NCBI RefSeq assembly: GCF_937425535.1
Contig: NZ_OW485601.1
Span: 2,258,501-2,322,500, forward strand
DNA length: 64,000 nt
Source of the DNA: Rhodovastum atsumiense
GTDB lineage: Bacteria > Pseudomonadota > Alphaproteobacteria > Acetobacterales > Acetobacteraceae
Direction of reading: 5' to 3'
Every line of letters starts with the position of its first letter. Positions within the stretch are counted from its first letter, which is position 1. Shown piece after piece: positions 9,584 to 18,581 of the stretch. The notes under the pieces are model-generated. The model worked only from the letters and a program-made list of their open reading frames with translations. It searched no databases and had not been told where the DNA came from. A program made the position numbers and the translations under genes.

Positions 9584-9790
9584 ATGCCTCTCACCGGCGA
9601 GGCCGAACCGGAGCGGGCCTGCGCCCTGGCGTGGGACGCGCGCACGACCTCGGTTGGTGTACTCGCGATCCGGCGCTTCCTGCGGCCGGTTTGCTACCAG
9701 GACATGCCGGCACGGCTGTTGCCCGAGGCGCTCCGGGACGACAACCCGCTTGGCGTCTGGCGGCGCGTGGACGGCAGGCTCGGCCACTGA
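9584..9790 (+). CDS. Hypothetical protein (68 aa)
   Basis: A short frame starting ATG at 9584 with AGGAG about eight bases upstream. It encodes a soluble-looking protein beginning [18 protein letters not shown] and ending [13 protein letters not shown] recognise no family. It is in the same frame as the last readable segment of the decayed DapA-family gene just upstream. It could therefore be an independent small gene, the start of a once longer gene, or a read-through tail of the pseudogene. The ribosome binding site argues for translation; no homology supports a function. Confidence 0.35.
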   Translation: MPLTGEAEPERACALAWDARTTSVGVLAIRRFLRPVCYQDMPARLLPEALRDDNPLGVWRRVDGRLGH

Positions 9791-9807
9791 GCCGAAGGCC
9801 GCTCCGG

Positions 9808-9824
9808 ACCATTCCGGGAATGGT
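9808..9824. terminator. Hairpin between convergent genes
   Basis: ACCATTCC and GGAATGGT form a perfect 8-bp stem with a single-base gap. It sits directly before the stop codon of the minus-strand CMD-like gene and after the plus-strand small ORF. It has no T-run, so intrinsic termination is not assured. Confidence 0.4.
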
Positions 9825-9825
9825 T

Positions 9826-10350
9826 TCAGACCGGATCGCGACGGTCGATCCGGAACGCCTCGACGAAGCGGGACACCATATTATAGGCGGCGATGGTGGC
9901 GACCAGTTCAACCAGCGTCCGCTCGTCAAATTCCGCCCGCACGGCGACGAAGACGTCCTCTGCCACCTGCACCTCGCGCGTCATCGCATCCGTCAGGGCC
10001 AGCACGACCCGCTCGCGCGCATCGAAGAGATCCGAATTCCGCCAGTCCGCCAGCCCCTCCAACTGCGCCGCGGTGACCCCTTCGGCACGGGCGAGCGGTA
10101 TGTGGTGCTCGGCCTCGTAGCCGACGCGATTGAGCATGGCCACGCGCAGGATGACCATTTCCCGCAAGGCTCCGGGCAGCCTGCAGCCCTCCCGCAAGGC
10201 GGTGAGGTAATGCAGCCAGCCATGCGCCACTGGCGGGCTGTGCAGCAGCATGCGGTAGAGATGCAACACGCCGCCACGCTGGGCGGAAATCTGCGCCACC
10301 AGCCGGGTGTCCTCGGGACGGTCGATCGGCGCGTAGTCGATGCGGGCCAT
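9826..10350 (-). CDS. Carboxymuconolactone decarboxylase / AhpD-like family protein
   Basis: A 174-residue helical protein of the AhpD/CMD superfamily. The core motif reads REMVILRVAMLNRVGYEAEHH (about residues 80-100). The E-x-x-H pattern of CMD-type members is present, but there is no CxxC, so peroxidase activity of the AhpD kind is unlikely. ERVVLALTDAMTREVQV then leads into the second conserved helix pair. I chose the ATG at 10350 because AGGAGC precedes it at good spacing; an in-frame ATG at 10386 lacks such a site. It stands alone on the minus strand next to the degraded DapA-family gene; the substrate is unknown. Confidence 0.8.
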   Translation of the reverse strand: MARIDYAPIDRPEDTRLVAQISAQRGGVLHLYRMLLHSPPVAHGWLHYLTALREGCRLPGALREMVILRVAMLNRVGYEAEHHIPLARAEGVTAAQLEGLADWRNSDLFDARERVVLALTDAMTREVQVAEDVFVAVRAEFDERTLVELVATIAAYNMVSRFVEAFRIDRRDPV

Positions 10351-10610
10351 GTTCCGGCTCCTGACCTCGAACGGCTTCTTCTGCACGGAATATCATGCCG
10401 CCCGCGCGAGCAGTCGCACTGATCACGAACGCGTCGTCGGGCTGGACAGGCGGCCAGGTGGCGCCGGCGAAATGACACCCTTTCGCCCTGCTCATGGCTA
10501 CGGACTTGAAACCGGCGATCCGCTCCCCTTCATGTTGCATCGCACAATAAGGGAAGCGTCCTTCGGATCACCTTGCCGGTCTGCCGGCATCTTACCCCGA
10601 AAGGACAATC

Positions 10611-10769
10611 ATGAACGATTTCATCAGAGTGGGCGAAACCATGTTGCTCGCTTACGAAGGCGAGCAGCAGATCGCGCGGGCTCTCGTCGCGAAACTCAAC
10701 CGGGGAATTTCCTGGCTGCTGCAACGCATCACCCGGGCCATGTCGAATCCATCCTGCTCTGTCTCCTGA
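10611..10769 (+). CDS. Small hypothetical protein (52 aa)
   Basis: ATG at 10611 follows a clear AAAGGA ribosome binding site. The frame encodes a short amphipathic, probably helical peptide starting MNDFIRVGETMLLAYEGEQ and containing the basic stretch AKLNRGISWLLQRITRAM. It is alone in a gene-poor stretch. Small helical proteins of this length are common in Alphaproteobacteria, but I cannot name a family. Support comes only from the ribosome binding site and the sensible composition. Confidence 0.45.
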   Translation: MNDFIRVGETMLLAYEGEQQIARALVAKLNRGISWLLQRITRAMSNPSCSVS

Positions 10770-11014
10770 TCCGCCTTGCCCGAGGAGGTGTTCCCCCTTC
10801 GGACGAGGTTGATGCCGTTTCCTTTCTACCCGTGGCCCGGACAGGGATGTTTTGATCCGGTGCCATCACATGTCGGAGAGATATTGGCCACGCTGCCCCA
10901 AGGTCGGGCAGCATCGCACGGGATGGAACCGGCCACAGTGACTTGCCGATCCAAATTCCGTCCTTTTTGCAACTATTTGCGCAATCGACACATATTGCGA
11001 TGCACAAAAATACC
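10770..11014. other. Intergenic stretch, no gene seen
   Basis: No convincing coding frame is visible on either strand between the 52-codon ORF and the small-RNA promoter. Base composition becomes less GC-rich toward 10960-11010. Confidence 0.5.
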
Positions 11015-11043
11015 TTGCAGGCGATAACGGAAATCGGCATACT
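11015..11043 (+). promoter_or_regulatory. Sigma-70-type promoter of the small RNA
   Basis: A -35 element TTGCAG (11015-11020) and a -10 element CATACT (11038-11043) are separated by exactly 17 bases. Transcription would start near 11050, about 80 bases before the terminator run, which fits a small-RNA unit. Confidence 0.6.
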
Positions 11044-11049
11044 TCAGGT

Positions 11050-11131
11050 CGCGGCGTTGCCCTGGGCATGCCGCCTTCTTGGACGTTTCCTCCCTAAACT
11101 TGGCGGCGCCGCATAGGCGCCGCCTTTTTTT
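11050..11131 (+). ncRNA. Small RNA, suhB / alpha-r14 (MmgR-like) family candidate
   Basis: The predicted transcript is about 82 nt. It carries the single-stranded motif CTTGGACGTTTCCTCCCTAA (11078-11097), whose CCUCCC core is complementary to Shine-Dalgarno sequences. A strong intrinsic terminator follows: GGCGGCGCC, five-base loop, GGCGCCGCC, then seven T. Length, anti-SD motif just before a GC-rich terminator, and an upstream promoter match what I recall of the alphaproteobacterial suhB/alpha-r14 sRNAs, which act in trans on mRNA leaders. The family name rests on memory of the motif, not a search. No open frame explains the element. Confidence 0.65.
11102..11131 (+). terminator. Rho-independent terminator
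   Basis: A perfect 9-bp GC stem (11102-11110 with 11116-11124, loop GCATA) is followed by seven T (11125-11131). It is the clearest intrinsic terminator seen in the window and ends the small RNA. Confidence 0.9.
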
Positions 11132-11707
11132 GCCATAATCATTGCAAAATGTTATTATTCTACTTTTGGCAATAATCCGTACACTCGCCCTTCTTCCGAA
11201 AACCCGAGCGGTGCCCTCGCCTGATGGGCCATTCCGGCGGAAGCGCTAGCTTCCGGATCAGGCGCCGGGCGGCACGGGGCAGGCACATGGGCCCGCCCGA
11301 TCACGTCACATGGTGACCGCAAGGGGTGCCCCAACACCCGGCACACGCTGGCACGACCTGTTGCAGAGATCCCGCAACGCCCTGGGAAAGGCCATAGTCA
11401 TGGCCATACAGTAACGATATACCCCGGCCGCGGAGCCTCGGATCCACTACGCCCAGGGAACGGAAAATGGGGGAGCAGGTCATTTTCCTGGCACGCGCCA
11501 AAGGATGTGCGAACCGGAAGGCGCGCGCCCGGCCGCCGCCGAATGGGCGGTCGCACCAGACCCGGGTAGTCTGCTTTGCGATCTTAAACTCGCATTCACG
11601 CCGATATGGCAATGAACGGCTGACCGGACGATGCACCGGGCATGCGGCCATTCGGTTGATGACGAGATGACCGCCGACCACGCAACGACCGAAGAGGAAA
11701 CGAAGTG
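11132..11707. other. Leader/intergenic region before the lactate permease gene
   Basis: This stretch starts with an AT-rich pocket at about 11131-11170, within which ATTGCAAAA and TTTTGGCAAT form an imperfect inverted repeat that could be an operator. No convincing gene is visible on either strand. The final bases contain a purine-rich ribosome binding site (GAGGAAACGAAG) for the permease. Confidence 0.4.
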
Positions 11708-13360
<1,653 letters not shown>

Positions 13361-13371
13361 CAGAAGTCGAT

Positions 13372-13396
13372 CCCGGCCGCGGCGAACGCGGCCGGG
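13372..13396. terminator. Bidirectional terminator-like hairpin
   Basis: CCCGGCCGCG and CGCGGCCGGG form a perfect 10-bp stem with loop GCGAA between the convergent lactate permease and NCS2 permease genes. There is no T-run on the plus side beyond a short AAA. Confidence 0.6.
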
Positions 13397-13405
13397 AAAC
13401 CTGCC

Positions 13406-14725
13406 CTAATCGCCAATGGCGGAATCGGCGGTGCTGGCCCGCTCCCGTTCCGGCTCCCAGCCCGCCAGCAGGTGATAGAGGATGATGGCGCCGAAGGTGG
13501 CGGTGCCGATGCCGCCCAGGCTGAAACCGCCGATCCGCAGGGTCAGGTCGCCCGCACCTGCGGTCAGCGCCACCGCCGCGACCACAAGGTTGCGGGCATG
13601 CGAGAAATCCACCCCGTTCTGCACCCAGATGCGCCCGCCGGTCGCCGCGATCAGTCCAAACACGACGATCGCCACCCCGCCGATCACAGGCCCCGGCAGG
13701 GTCAGGATCAGCGCGCCGAATTTCGGCGACAGGCTCAGCAGCAGCGCGAAGCAGCCCGCGACCACGAACACCAGCGTCGAATAGATCCGCGTCACCGCCA
13801 TCACGCCCATGTTTTCGGCATAGGTCGTGACCCCGGTGCCGCCGCCGAGGCTCGAGGCGATGGTGGCGATGCCGTCGGCGATGAAGGCCCGGCCGATCAG
13901 CGGATCGAAGTTCCGCCCGGTCATGGCGCCAAGCGCCTTCACGTGCCCCAGGTTCTCGGCCACCAGGATGATGGCCACCGGCGCGATCAGGACGATGGCG
14001 GAGAGCGAGAACACCGGCTGCTCGAACCGGGGCAACCCGAACCAGGGCGCCGCGGCCAGGGTGGAAAAGTCGATCGGCGCCCCGAAGCCCAGCAGGTTGG
14101 CCCCCACGAAATAGCAGCCATAGCCGCACACCGCCCCGAGCAGGATCGGCAGGCGGCGCGCCATGCCACGTCCCTTGACCGCGATCAGCGCCACCGCCAG
14201 CACCGTCGCCAGCCCGATCACGGTCGCGAACCCATCCGCCGAGATGCCACGCACGGCAATCGGCGCCAGGTTGAGGCCGATCGCCGCCACGATGGCGCCG
14301 GTCACCACCGGCGGCATCAGCCGCTCCACCCAGGCCGTGCCGGCAACCTGCACGACGGCGCCAATCAGCGTGTAAAGCACGCCGGCCGCGAGGATGCCGC
14401 CGAGGGCGACGGGAATATTCAGATTCGGGCCCTGCCCGGCATAGGCGGTCGCCGTCACCACCACGGCGATGAAGGCGAAGCTCGATCCGAGATAGCTCGG
14501 CAGCCGTCCGCCGGTGATGACGAAGAAAACCAGCGTGCCGACACCGGAGAAGAAGATCGCGGTGTTGGGATCGAAGCCCATCAGGATCGGCGCCAGAGCC
14601 GTCGCCCCGAACATGGCGACGACGTGCTGCACGCCCATGACCACCATCTGCGGCCAGGGCAGGCGCTCGTCAGGGCCGATGTCGCCGCCGGTCCTGACCG
14701 GCCAGCGCGGAAAGAAACGAGTCAC
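13406..14725 (-). CDS. Uracil/xanthine permease, NCS2 family
   Basis: A 439-residue nucleobase transporter of the inner membrane, with about 14 hydrophobic segments. Typical NCS2 features are GVQHVVAMFGATALAP near the N-terminus, SSFAFIAVV, VAENLGHVKALGAMTGR with the substrate-binding Glu, and GGGTGVTTYAENMGVMAVTR. It resembles RutG/UraA-type uracil permeases, but the purine branch cannot be excluded. The start is GTG at 14725, preceded by GGAGG at good spacing; the longer frame to 14845 starts with sequence lacking family character. It converges with the lactate permease gene and lies downstream of the M20 peptidase gene on the same strand. Confidence 0.9.
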   Translation of the reverse strand: MTRFFPRWPVRTGGDIGPDERLPWPQMVVMGVQHVVAMFGATALAPILMGFDPNTAIFFSGVGTLVFFVITGGRLPSYLGSSFAFIAVVVTATAYAGQGPNLNIPVALGGILAAGVLYTLIGAVVQVAGTAWVERLMPPVVTGAIVAAIGLNLAPIAVRGISADGFATVIGLATVLAVALIAVKGRGMARRLPILLGAVCGYGCYFVGANLLGFGAPIDFSTLAAAPWFGLPRFEQPVFSLSAIVLIAPVAIILVAENLGHVKALGAMTGRNFDPLIGRAFIADGIATIASSLGGGTGVTTYAENMGVMAVTRIYSTLVFVVAGCFALLLSLSPKFGALILTLPGPVIGGVAIVVFGLIAATGGRIWVQNGVDFSHARNLVVAAVALTAGAGDLTLRIGGFSLGGIGTATFGAIILYHLLAGWEPERERASTADSAIGD

Positions 14726-14862
14726 GTCAGGACCTCCATGCCAGGCCGGGCGGCCCGGTGCTGCGACTGCGGTGGGATCGTAGCGGTGCGCTATAGCACC
14801 CGCCCCTGATCGGGTATCCCGGATCACGGGACGGGACGGATGCATATTTCGCGTCCAGATCG

Positions 14863-16500
14863 TTATCCGACGTGCCCCAGCATCCGCTCGACGATCTCCG
14901 CGACCAGGTCGGGCAGCACCGTGAAGGCATAGGCGGCGTCCACGCGCTCAAGCGGCGTGTGGTAATCGCGTCCCCAGGGGCCGGCATTGACGATCGGCAC
15001 CTCGCCGAGCGCCGGACCGTCCGGCCAGGGCAGGCCGGCGCCCCAGCAGGGGGTGTCCCGCGCAATCGCCGGAATCGCCGCCGCGTCGGCCTGACCGATG
15101 AAGCTCATGTCGGAAATGCCGCGGAAATAGGCGCAGGTGCCAATGGAAGTGCCATGCCGGGCGCCCACGCATGAGGTGGCCTCCCGCACGGCGGCGGCGA
15201 GCCGGACGGCGTTGGCATCCGGGCCGAGCGTCGCCGGCAGATAGGGCAGGGAAGCGAAACCCAACACCACGGCAGGCCCGCTGCGTCCGGAGAGAGACAA
15301 CACCTTCTCGGTGATGCGCCGGCATTGTTCAGGCAGGTCGAGTCCCGCCTCCGCCACCTCGGCGGCAAGCGCCGCGATCGCGGCCTCTGCCTGCGGGCGG
15401 CGCGCCAGCACGGAGGCAAGCAACTCCGAATAGCTCAGGACCGCCACCTCCGGCAGCGCCCCATCGCCAAGGGCCGCCTGCCGCCGCGCCCCGAGCGCCG
15501 CCACCGTGTCCGCCAGGGCACGCCCGGCGATGGCGCGGACCGCGTCCATCACCTGCACCGGCCCCTGCCGGTGACAGGCGACGTTCCAGAACATCCAGAC
15601 CGAGCCCGGCATGGTCACGTCATAGCCCGGCTTGGTGTCGCGCATGCCGAGCAGGGTCGGCCCGGAGGCAACCTCCTCGCCGGTGCGCTCGACCAGTTCG
15701 GGCGCCCACTCCATCGCCGCAGCCAGGCTGCCGGCGAGGGCACAGGCCCCCAGGCCGGTGAAGCTGTCGGCGACATGGGCGGCGCGGCCAACCACCAGCG
15801 CGCTCGGCAGCAGCTTGCCGACACTGCCGAGCGCCACCTGCCGCCCCGCCGTGCCGTCGCCGGGATCGCCGATGGAATCGAGGTTGATGGCCGCCACGAT
15901 GGCAAGGCCATGCCGGGCGGCGATGTCGTGCAGGGCCGGGGCGGCGGCGCGGGCGCCGGCGGAGTTCGCCTCTTCGTCCGGCACCGCCAGGAACAGCAGG
16001 TTGCCGATGCGGTCGGGCGCGGCGGCAAAGGCTTCCAGCACCGCGAGCGCCGCCGCCAGCCCCGATTTCATGTCCATCAGCCCACGCCCCGGCAGGAAGG
16101 CACCGGAGGCCAGGTCGTCCCGCGCCTGGCGCTCCGCGTCCGAGGCCGGCTCGGCGAGACGGGCGAGCAAGGCCGGCCGCAGCGCCTCCGGATCGAGCGC
16201 CAGGTCGCGCAGATCGCCGTAATCATCGGTGCGGACCGTGTCGAAATGACCCGTCAGCACCACCGTCTCCGCGCCACGGCCACGCACCAGGGCGGCGACG
16301 CAGGCACGCGGGAAACGCCCCCCCGGGACCGGAATGGTCCAGACATCCGCGGCGCGCCCAGCGAAGGCGGGACGAGCGCGCAACATATCGGCGAAGCGCG
16401 TCGCGAAGGCGGCTTCCTCGGTGGTGCCGGTGACGCTGGGTATGGCAGTCAGGGTCAGCGCCCAGGTGCGGGCGGCATCAGGGGCGGGGCGAAGCGGCAT
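14863..16500 (-). CDS. M20 family metallopeptidase, RocB-like
   Basis: A 545-residue enzyme of the M20 zinc peptidase family, subgroup similar to the arginine-utilisation protein RocB, whose length it matches. Metal-binding motifs are GHFDTVRTDDYGD (His/Asp), GRGLMDMKSG (bridging Asp), and PDEEANSAGAR (catalytic and metal Glu). A C-terminal GPWGRDYHTPLERVD carries the last metal His. RocB's biochemical role is poorly defined; hydrolysis of an acylated amino acid or peptide is the family expectation. The start MPLRPAPDAA at 16500 is preceded upstream only by repeat DNA, so the longer frame to 16719 is rejected. The NCS2 permease gene follows 137 bases downstream on the same strand. Confidence 0.87.
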   Translation of the reverse strand: MPLRPAPDAARTWALTLTAIPSVTGTTEEAAFATRFADMLRARPAFAGRAADVWTIPVPGGRFPRACVAALVRGRGAETVVLTGHFDTVRTDDYGDLRDLALDPEALRPALLARLAEPASDAERQARDDLASGAFLPGRGLMDMKSGLAAALAVLEAFAAAPDRIGNLLFLAVPDEEANSAGARAAAPALHDIAARHGLAIVAAINLDSIGDPGDGTAGRQVALGSVGKLLPSALVVGRAAHVADSFTGLGACALAGSLAAAMEWAPELVERTGEEVASGPTLLGMRDTKPGYDVTMPGSVWMFWNVACHRQGPVQVMDAVRAIAGRALADTVAALGARRQAALGDGALPEVAVLSYSELLASVLARRPQAEAAIAALAAEVAEAGLDLPEQCRRITEKVLSLSGRSGPAVVLGFASLPYLPATLGPDANAVRLAAAVREATSCVGARHGTSIGTCAYFRGISDMSFIGQADAAAIPAIARDTPCWGAGLPWPDGPALGEVPIVNAGPWGRDYHTPLERVDAAYAFTVLPDLVAEIVERMLGHVG

Positions 16501-16517
16501 AAGGGAAGTCCTGAAGG

Positions 16518-16660
16518 CCAGGGCTCCGCCCTGGACCTGCCAAGGGCCATAAGGCCCTTGGATCCCATTCGCGCTGCGCGGCACAGAATGGGTTCCAAGG
16601 GCGGAGCCCTTGGCGAGGTCCAGGGGCGGAGCCCCTGGCAGGGTTCGGGGCAGCGCCCCG
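16518..16660. repeat. Composite hairpin repeat, copy 2 (two copies in inverted orientation)
   Basis: The left half holds hairpins B' (CCAGGGC-TCC-GCCCTGG) and A' (CCAAGGGCC-ATAA-GGCCCTTGG) ending in GGATCCCATT. A short spacer follows, then AATGGGTTCCAAGG begins the right half with hairpins A (CCAAGGGC-GGA-GCCCTTGG), B (CCAGGGGC-GGA-GCCCCTGG) and C (CGGGGC-AGC-GCCCCG). It fills the gap between the CocE-like gene end and the M20 peptidase start. Stem changes relative to other copies are compensated. Confidence 0.85.
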
Positions 16661-16669
16661 ACGAAGCGG

Positions 16670-18466
16670 CTAGAGCGGCAACACCGGCAGCGTGACCCGG
16701 CTGGGCCGGCCGCGATCACAGAACACGGTATTCACCGCCACGCGGTGTCGTCGCGACATCCCGTCCGGTTCCCCGGTATTCGGGTTCACATCGAATTTCG
16801 GGAAGTTGGAGGAAGACACGTCGATCCGGATGCGGTGTCCCGGCAGGAACAGGTTGGCGATGTTGATGCCGAGCCGGATGCGCACCACCTCGCCCGGGCG
16901 ACGGATCTGCGGGTCGCCCGGGTCCTCGGCGTAGCGCAGCCGCTGGATGGTATCGCCGAGCAGCATCGCGTAGCCGCGCGGGTAGTCGGCATTGGCCGGG
17001 TGCACGTCGATCAGCTTGACGGTGAAGTCGGTGTCGGGGCCGTTGGTCGCCACCCACAGCTCGAACTCCACCCGCCCGACCACCTGCACGGCGTCCGCGA
17101 GCGGCGCGGTCTGGAACACCAGCACGTCCGGCCGGGAGGCAAGCGGCAGATAGGGCGGGCGGCAGCCGAAGAACTCCGGCGATTCCACCTGGTCGAAGCT
17201 GCCCGCCACCGCGAGCGGCTCAAGCGAGGCGAAGCTGCCGCCGATCGTCGGCACCGGGTTCGCCGGATCGAAATCGAAGGCCAGGGCGCCGCCATTGTCG
17301 GACGCCTCGGCGTCGAGCCGCCCGTCGGCATGCAGGTGCAACACCTGCGGTGCCACCTCGGCGGGCGGCCAGTCGGTCGCCGTGATCCAGCGCCCGCCAT
17401 GGTCGAGATGCCCGGCTTCGGTCCGCCGCCCGCTGCCGCCGCCCATGACGAAGACGCGCACCGGCGGTTCGGTGTTGGCGGTGCCCTGGGTCGCGGCCTC
17501 GAAATGGCGCAGCCGGTAGGACAGCCAGTCGCCGGCCCAACTGTCGATCGGCGCCTCCGGCCCGAAATCGACATCCCCGGCGACGCGGCCGCTGCGGTCG
17601 CCATGGGTCCATGGCCCCAGGATCAGCCGCTGCCGCCCCCGTCCCGCAGCGCTCAGCCCGCAGAAATTGCCGATCGCCGTCGGCACGTAGGCGTCGAACC
17701 AGGACGACATGTGCACGCAATCGGCCCGGCTGAAGCGATGGTAGAACCCCTCCGCCCAGATGCCGGCCTGCTTCCAGAACCCATCGCGGGGACCATGCCG
17801 AAGCTGGTCGAGCAGATAGGCCTCGTAATCGGGATGGTGGCGCAGCGGCGAGTGGCCCGGCCGCCAGGGCAGGCGGGTGATCCAGGCGTGGATGTCCTCG
17901 GCTTCCAGCGCCGCGCGCAGCACCGGATCGGCGAGCGCCTCCGGTGATTGCCGCGCCTCGCGCAGCGCCCAGGTGATGTGGCGCAGCTCGAAGGCGCCGT
18001 TGTGGCGGATGCCGCTGGTCCAGGCGTCGTTGAAGCCGCCGCTGTCCAGCACCTGCGCGATCACCCCCGGCGGATCGAGGCAGCCCAGGGCGGCCGCGGC
18101 ATGCGCGCCGTAGGACAGCCCGATGGTACAGATGTGTCCATCGCACCAGGGCTGGCTGGTGATCCACTGGCAGGTGTCGACGCCGTCCTCGGCATCGGCG
18201 AGGTATTTCACGAAACGGCCTTCGCTGCCGTGCCGGCCGCGGCAATCCTGCAGCACCACGGCATAGCCGCGCGCGGTGAAGCGCGCGGCCAGGCCGGGGC
18301 CATCGACCGGCGCCGGCTCGGCCTGGGAAAGCTCGCTGCGCCGGATCGCGGCGCGGCCATAGGGCGTGCGTTCCAGCACGACCGGCCAGGGTCCGGTCCC
18401 CTCGGGAAGGTAGATATCGGTGGCAAGTCGCACACCGTCGCGCATGGCGACCATTTCGGTGGGCAT
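16670..18466 (-). CDS. CocE/NonD family hydrolase (X-Pro dipeptidyl-peptidase-like)
   Basis: A 598-residue serine hydrolase of the CocE/S15 family. The N-terminal alpha/beta-hydrolase domain has the nucleophile Ser118 in TIGLSYGAHAAA, and the oxyanion region is near RTPYGR at residues 33-38. The C-terminal jelly-roll domain (from about residue 370) ends with HRIRIDVSSSNFPKFDVNPN, a hallmark of this family. Members cleave esters or amides (cocaine esterase, X-Pro peptidase, beta-lactam acylases); the substrate cannot be told from sequence. No signal peptide is seen. It reads toward the M20 peptidase gene on the same strand, so a joint role in peptide or amide degradation is possible. Confidence 0.9.
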   Translation of the reverse strand: MPTEMVAMRDGVRLATDIYLPEGTGPWPVVLERTPYGRAAIRRSELSQAEPAPVDGPGLAARFTARGYAVVLQDCRGRHGSEGRFVKYLADAEDGVDTCQWITSQPWCDGHICTIGLSYGAHAAAALGCLDPPGVIAQVLDSGGFNDAWTSGIRHNGAFELRHITWALREARQSPEALADPVLRAALEAEDIHAWITRLPWRPGHSPLRHHPDYEAYLLDQLRHGPRDGFWKQAGIWAEGFYHRFSRADCVHMSSWFDAYVPTAIGNFCGLSAAGRGRQRLILGPWTHGDRSGRVAGDVDFGPEAPIDSWAGDWLSYRLRHFEAATQGTANTEPPVRVFVMGGGSGRRTEAGHLDHGGRWITATDWPPAEVAPQVLHLHADGRLDAEASDNGGALAFDFDPANPVPTIGGSFASLEPLAVAGSFDQVESPEFFGCRPPYLPLASRPDVLVFQTAPLADAVQVVGRVEFELWVATNGPDTDFTVKLIDVHPANADYPRGYAMLLGDTIQRLRYAEDPGDPQIRRPGEVVRIRLGINIANLFLPGHRIRIDVSSSNFPKFDVNPNTGEPDGMSRRHRVAVNTVFCDRGRPSRVTLPVLPL

Positions 18467-18581
18467 GGGGTCTCTTTCCCTCCGCTCCTTCCAGCAACGT
18501 GCTGAGATGCGGCCCGCGGGTCAACCACGAGCACGCAGGCCTCCCGCGCATAAAGGGGACGTGGCGGCGGAATCGGGTTGA

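Noticed and set aside
10340-10855. 171-codon plus-strand frame across the gene-poor region
   Set aside because: It overlaps the CMD-like gene and the 52-codon ORF out of phase and shows no protein-like pattern.
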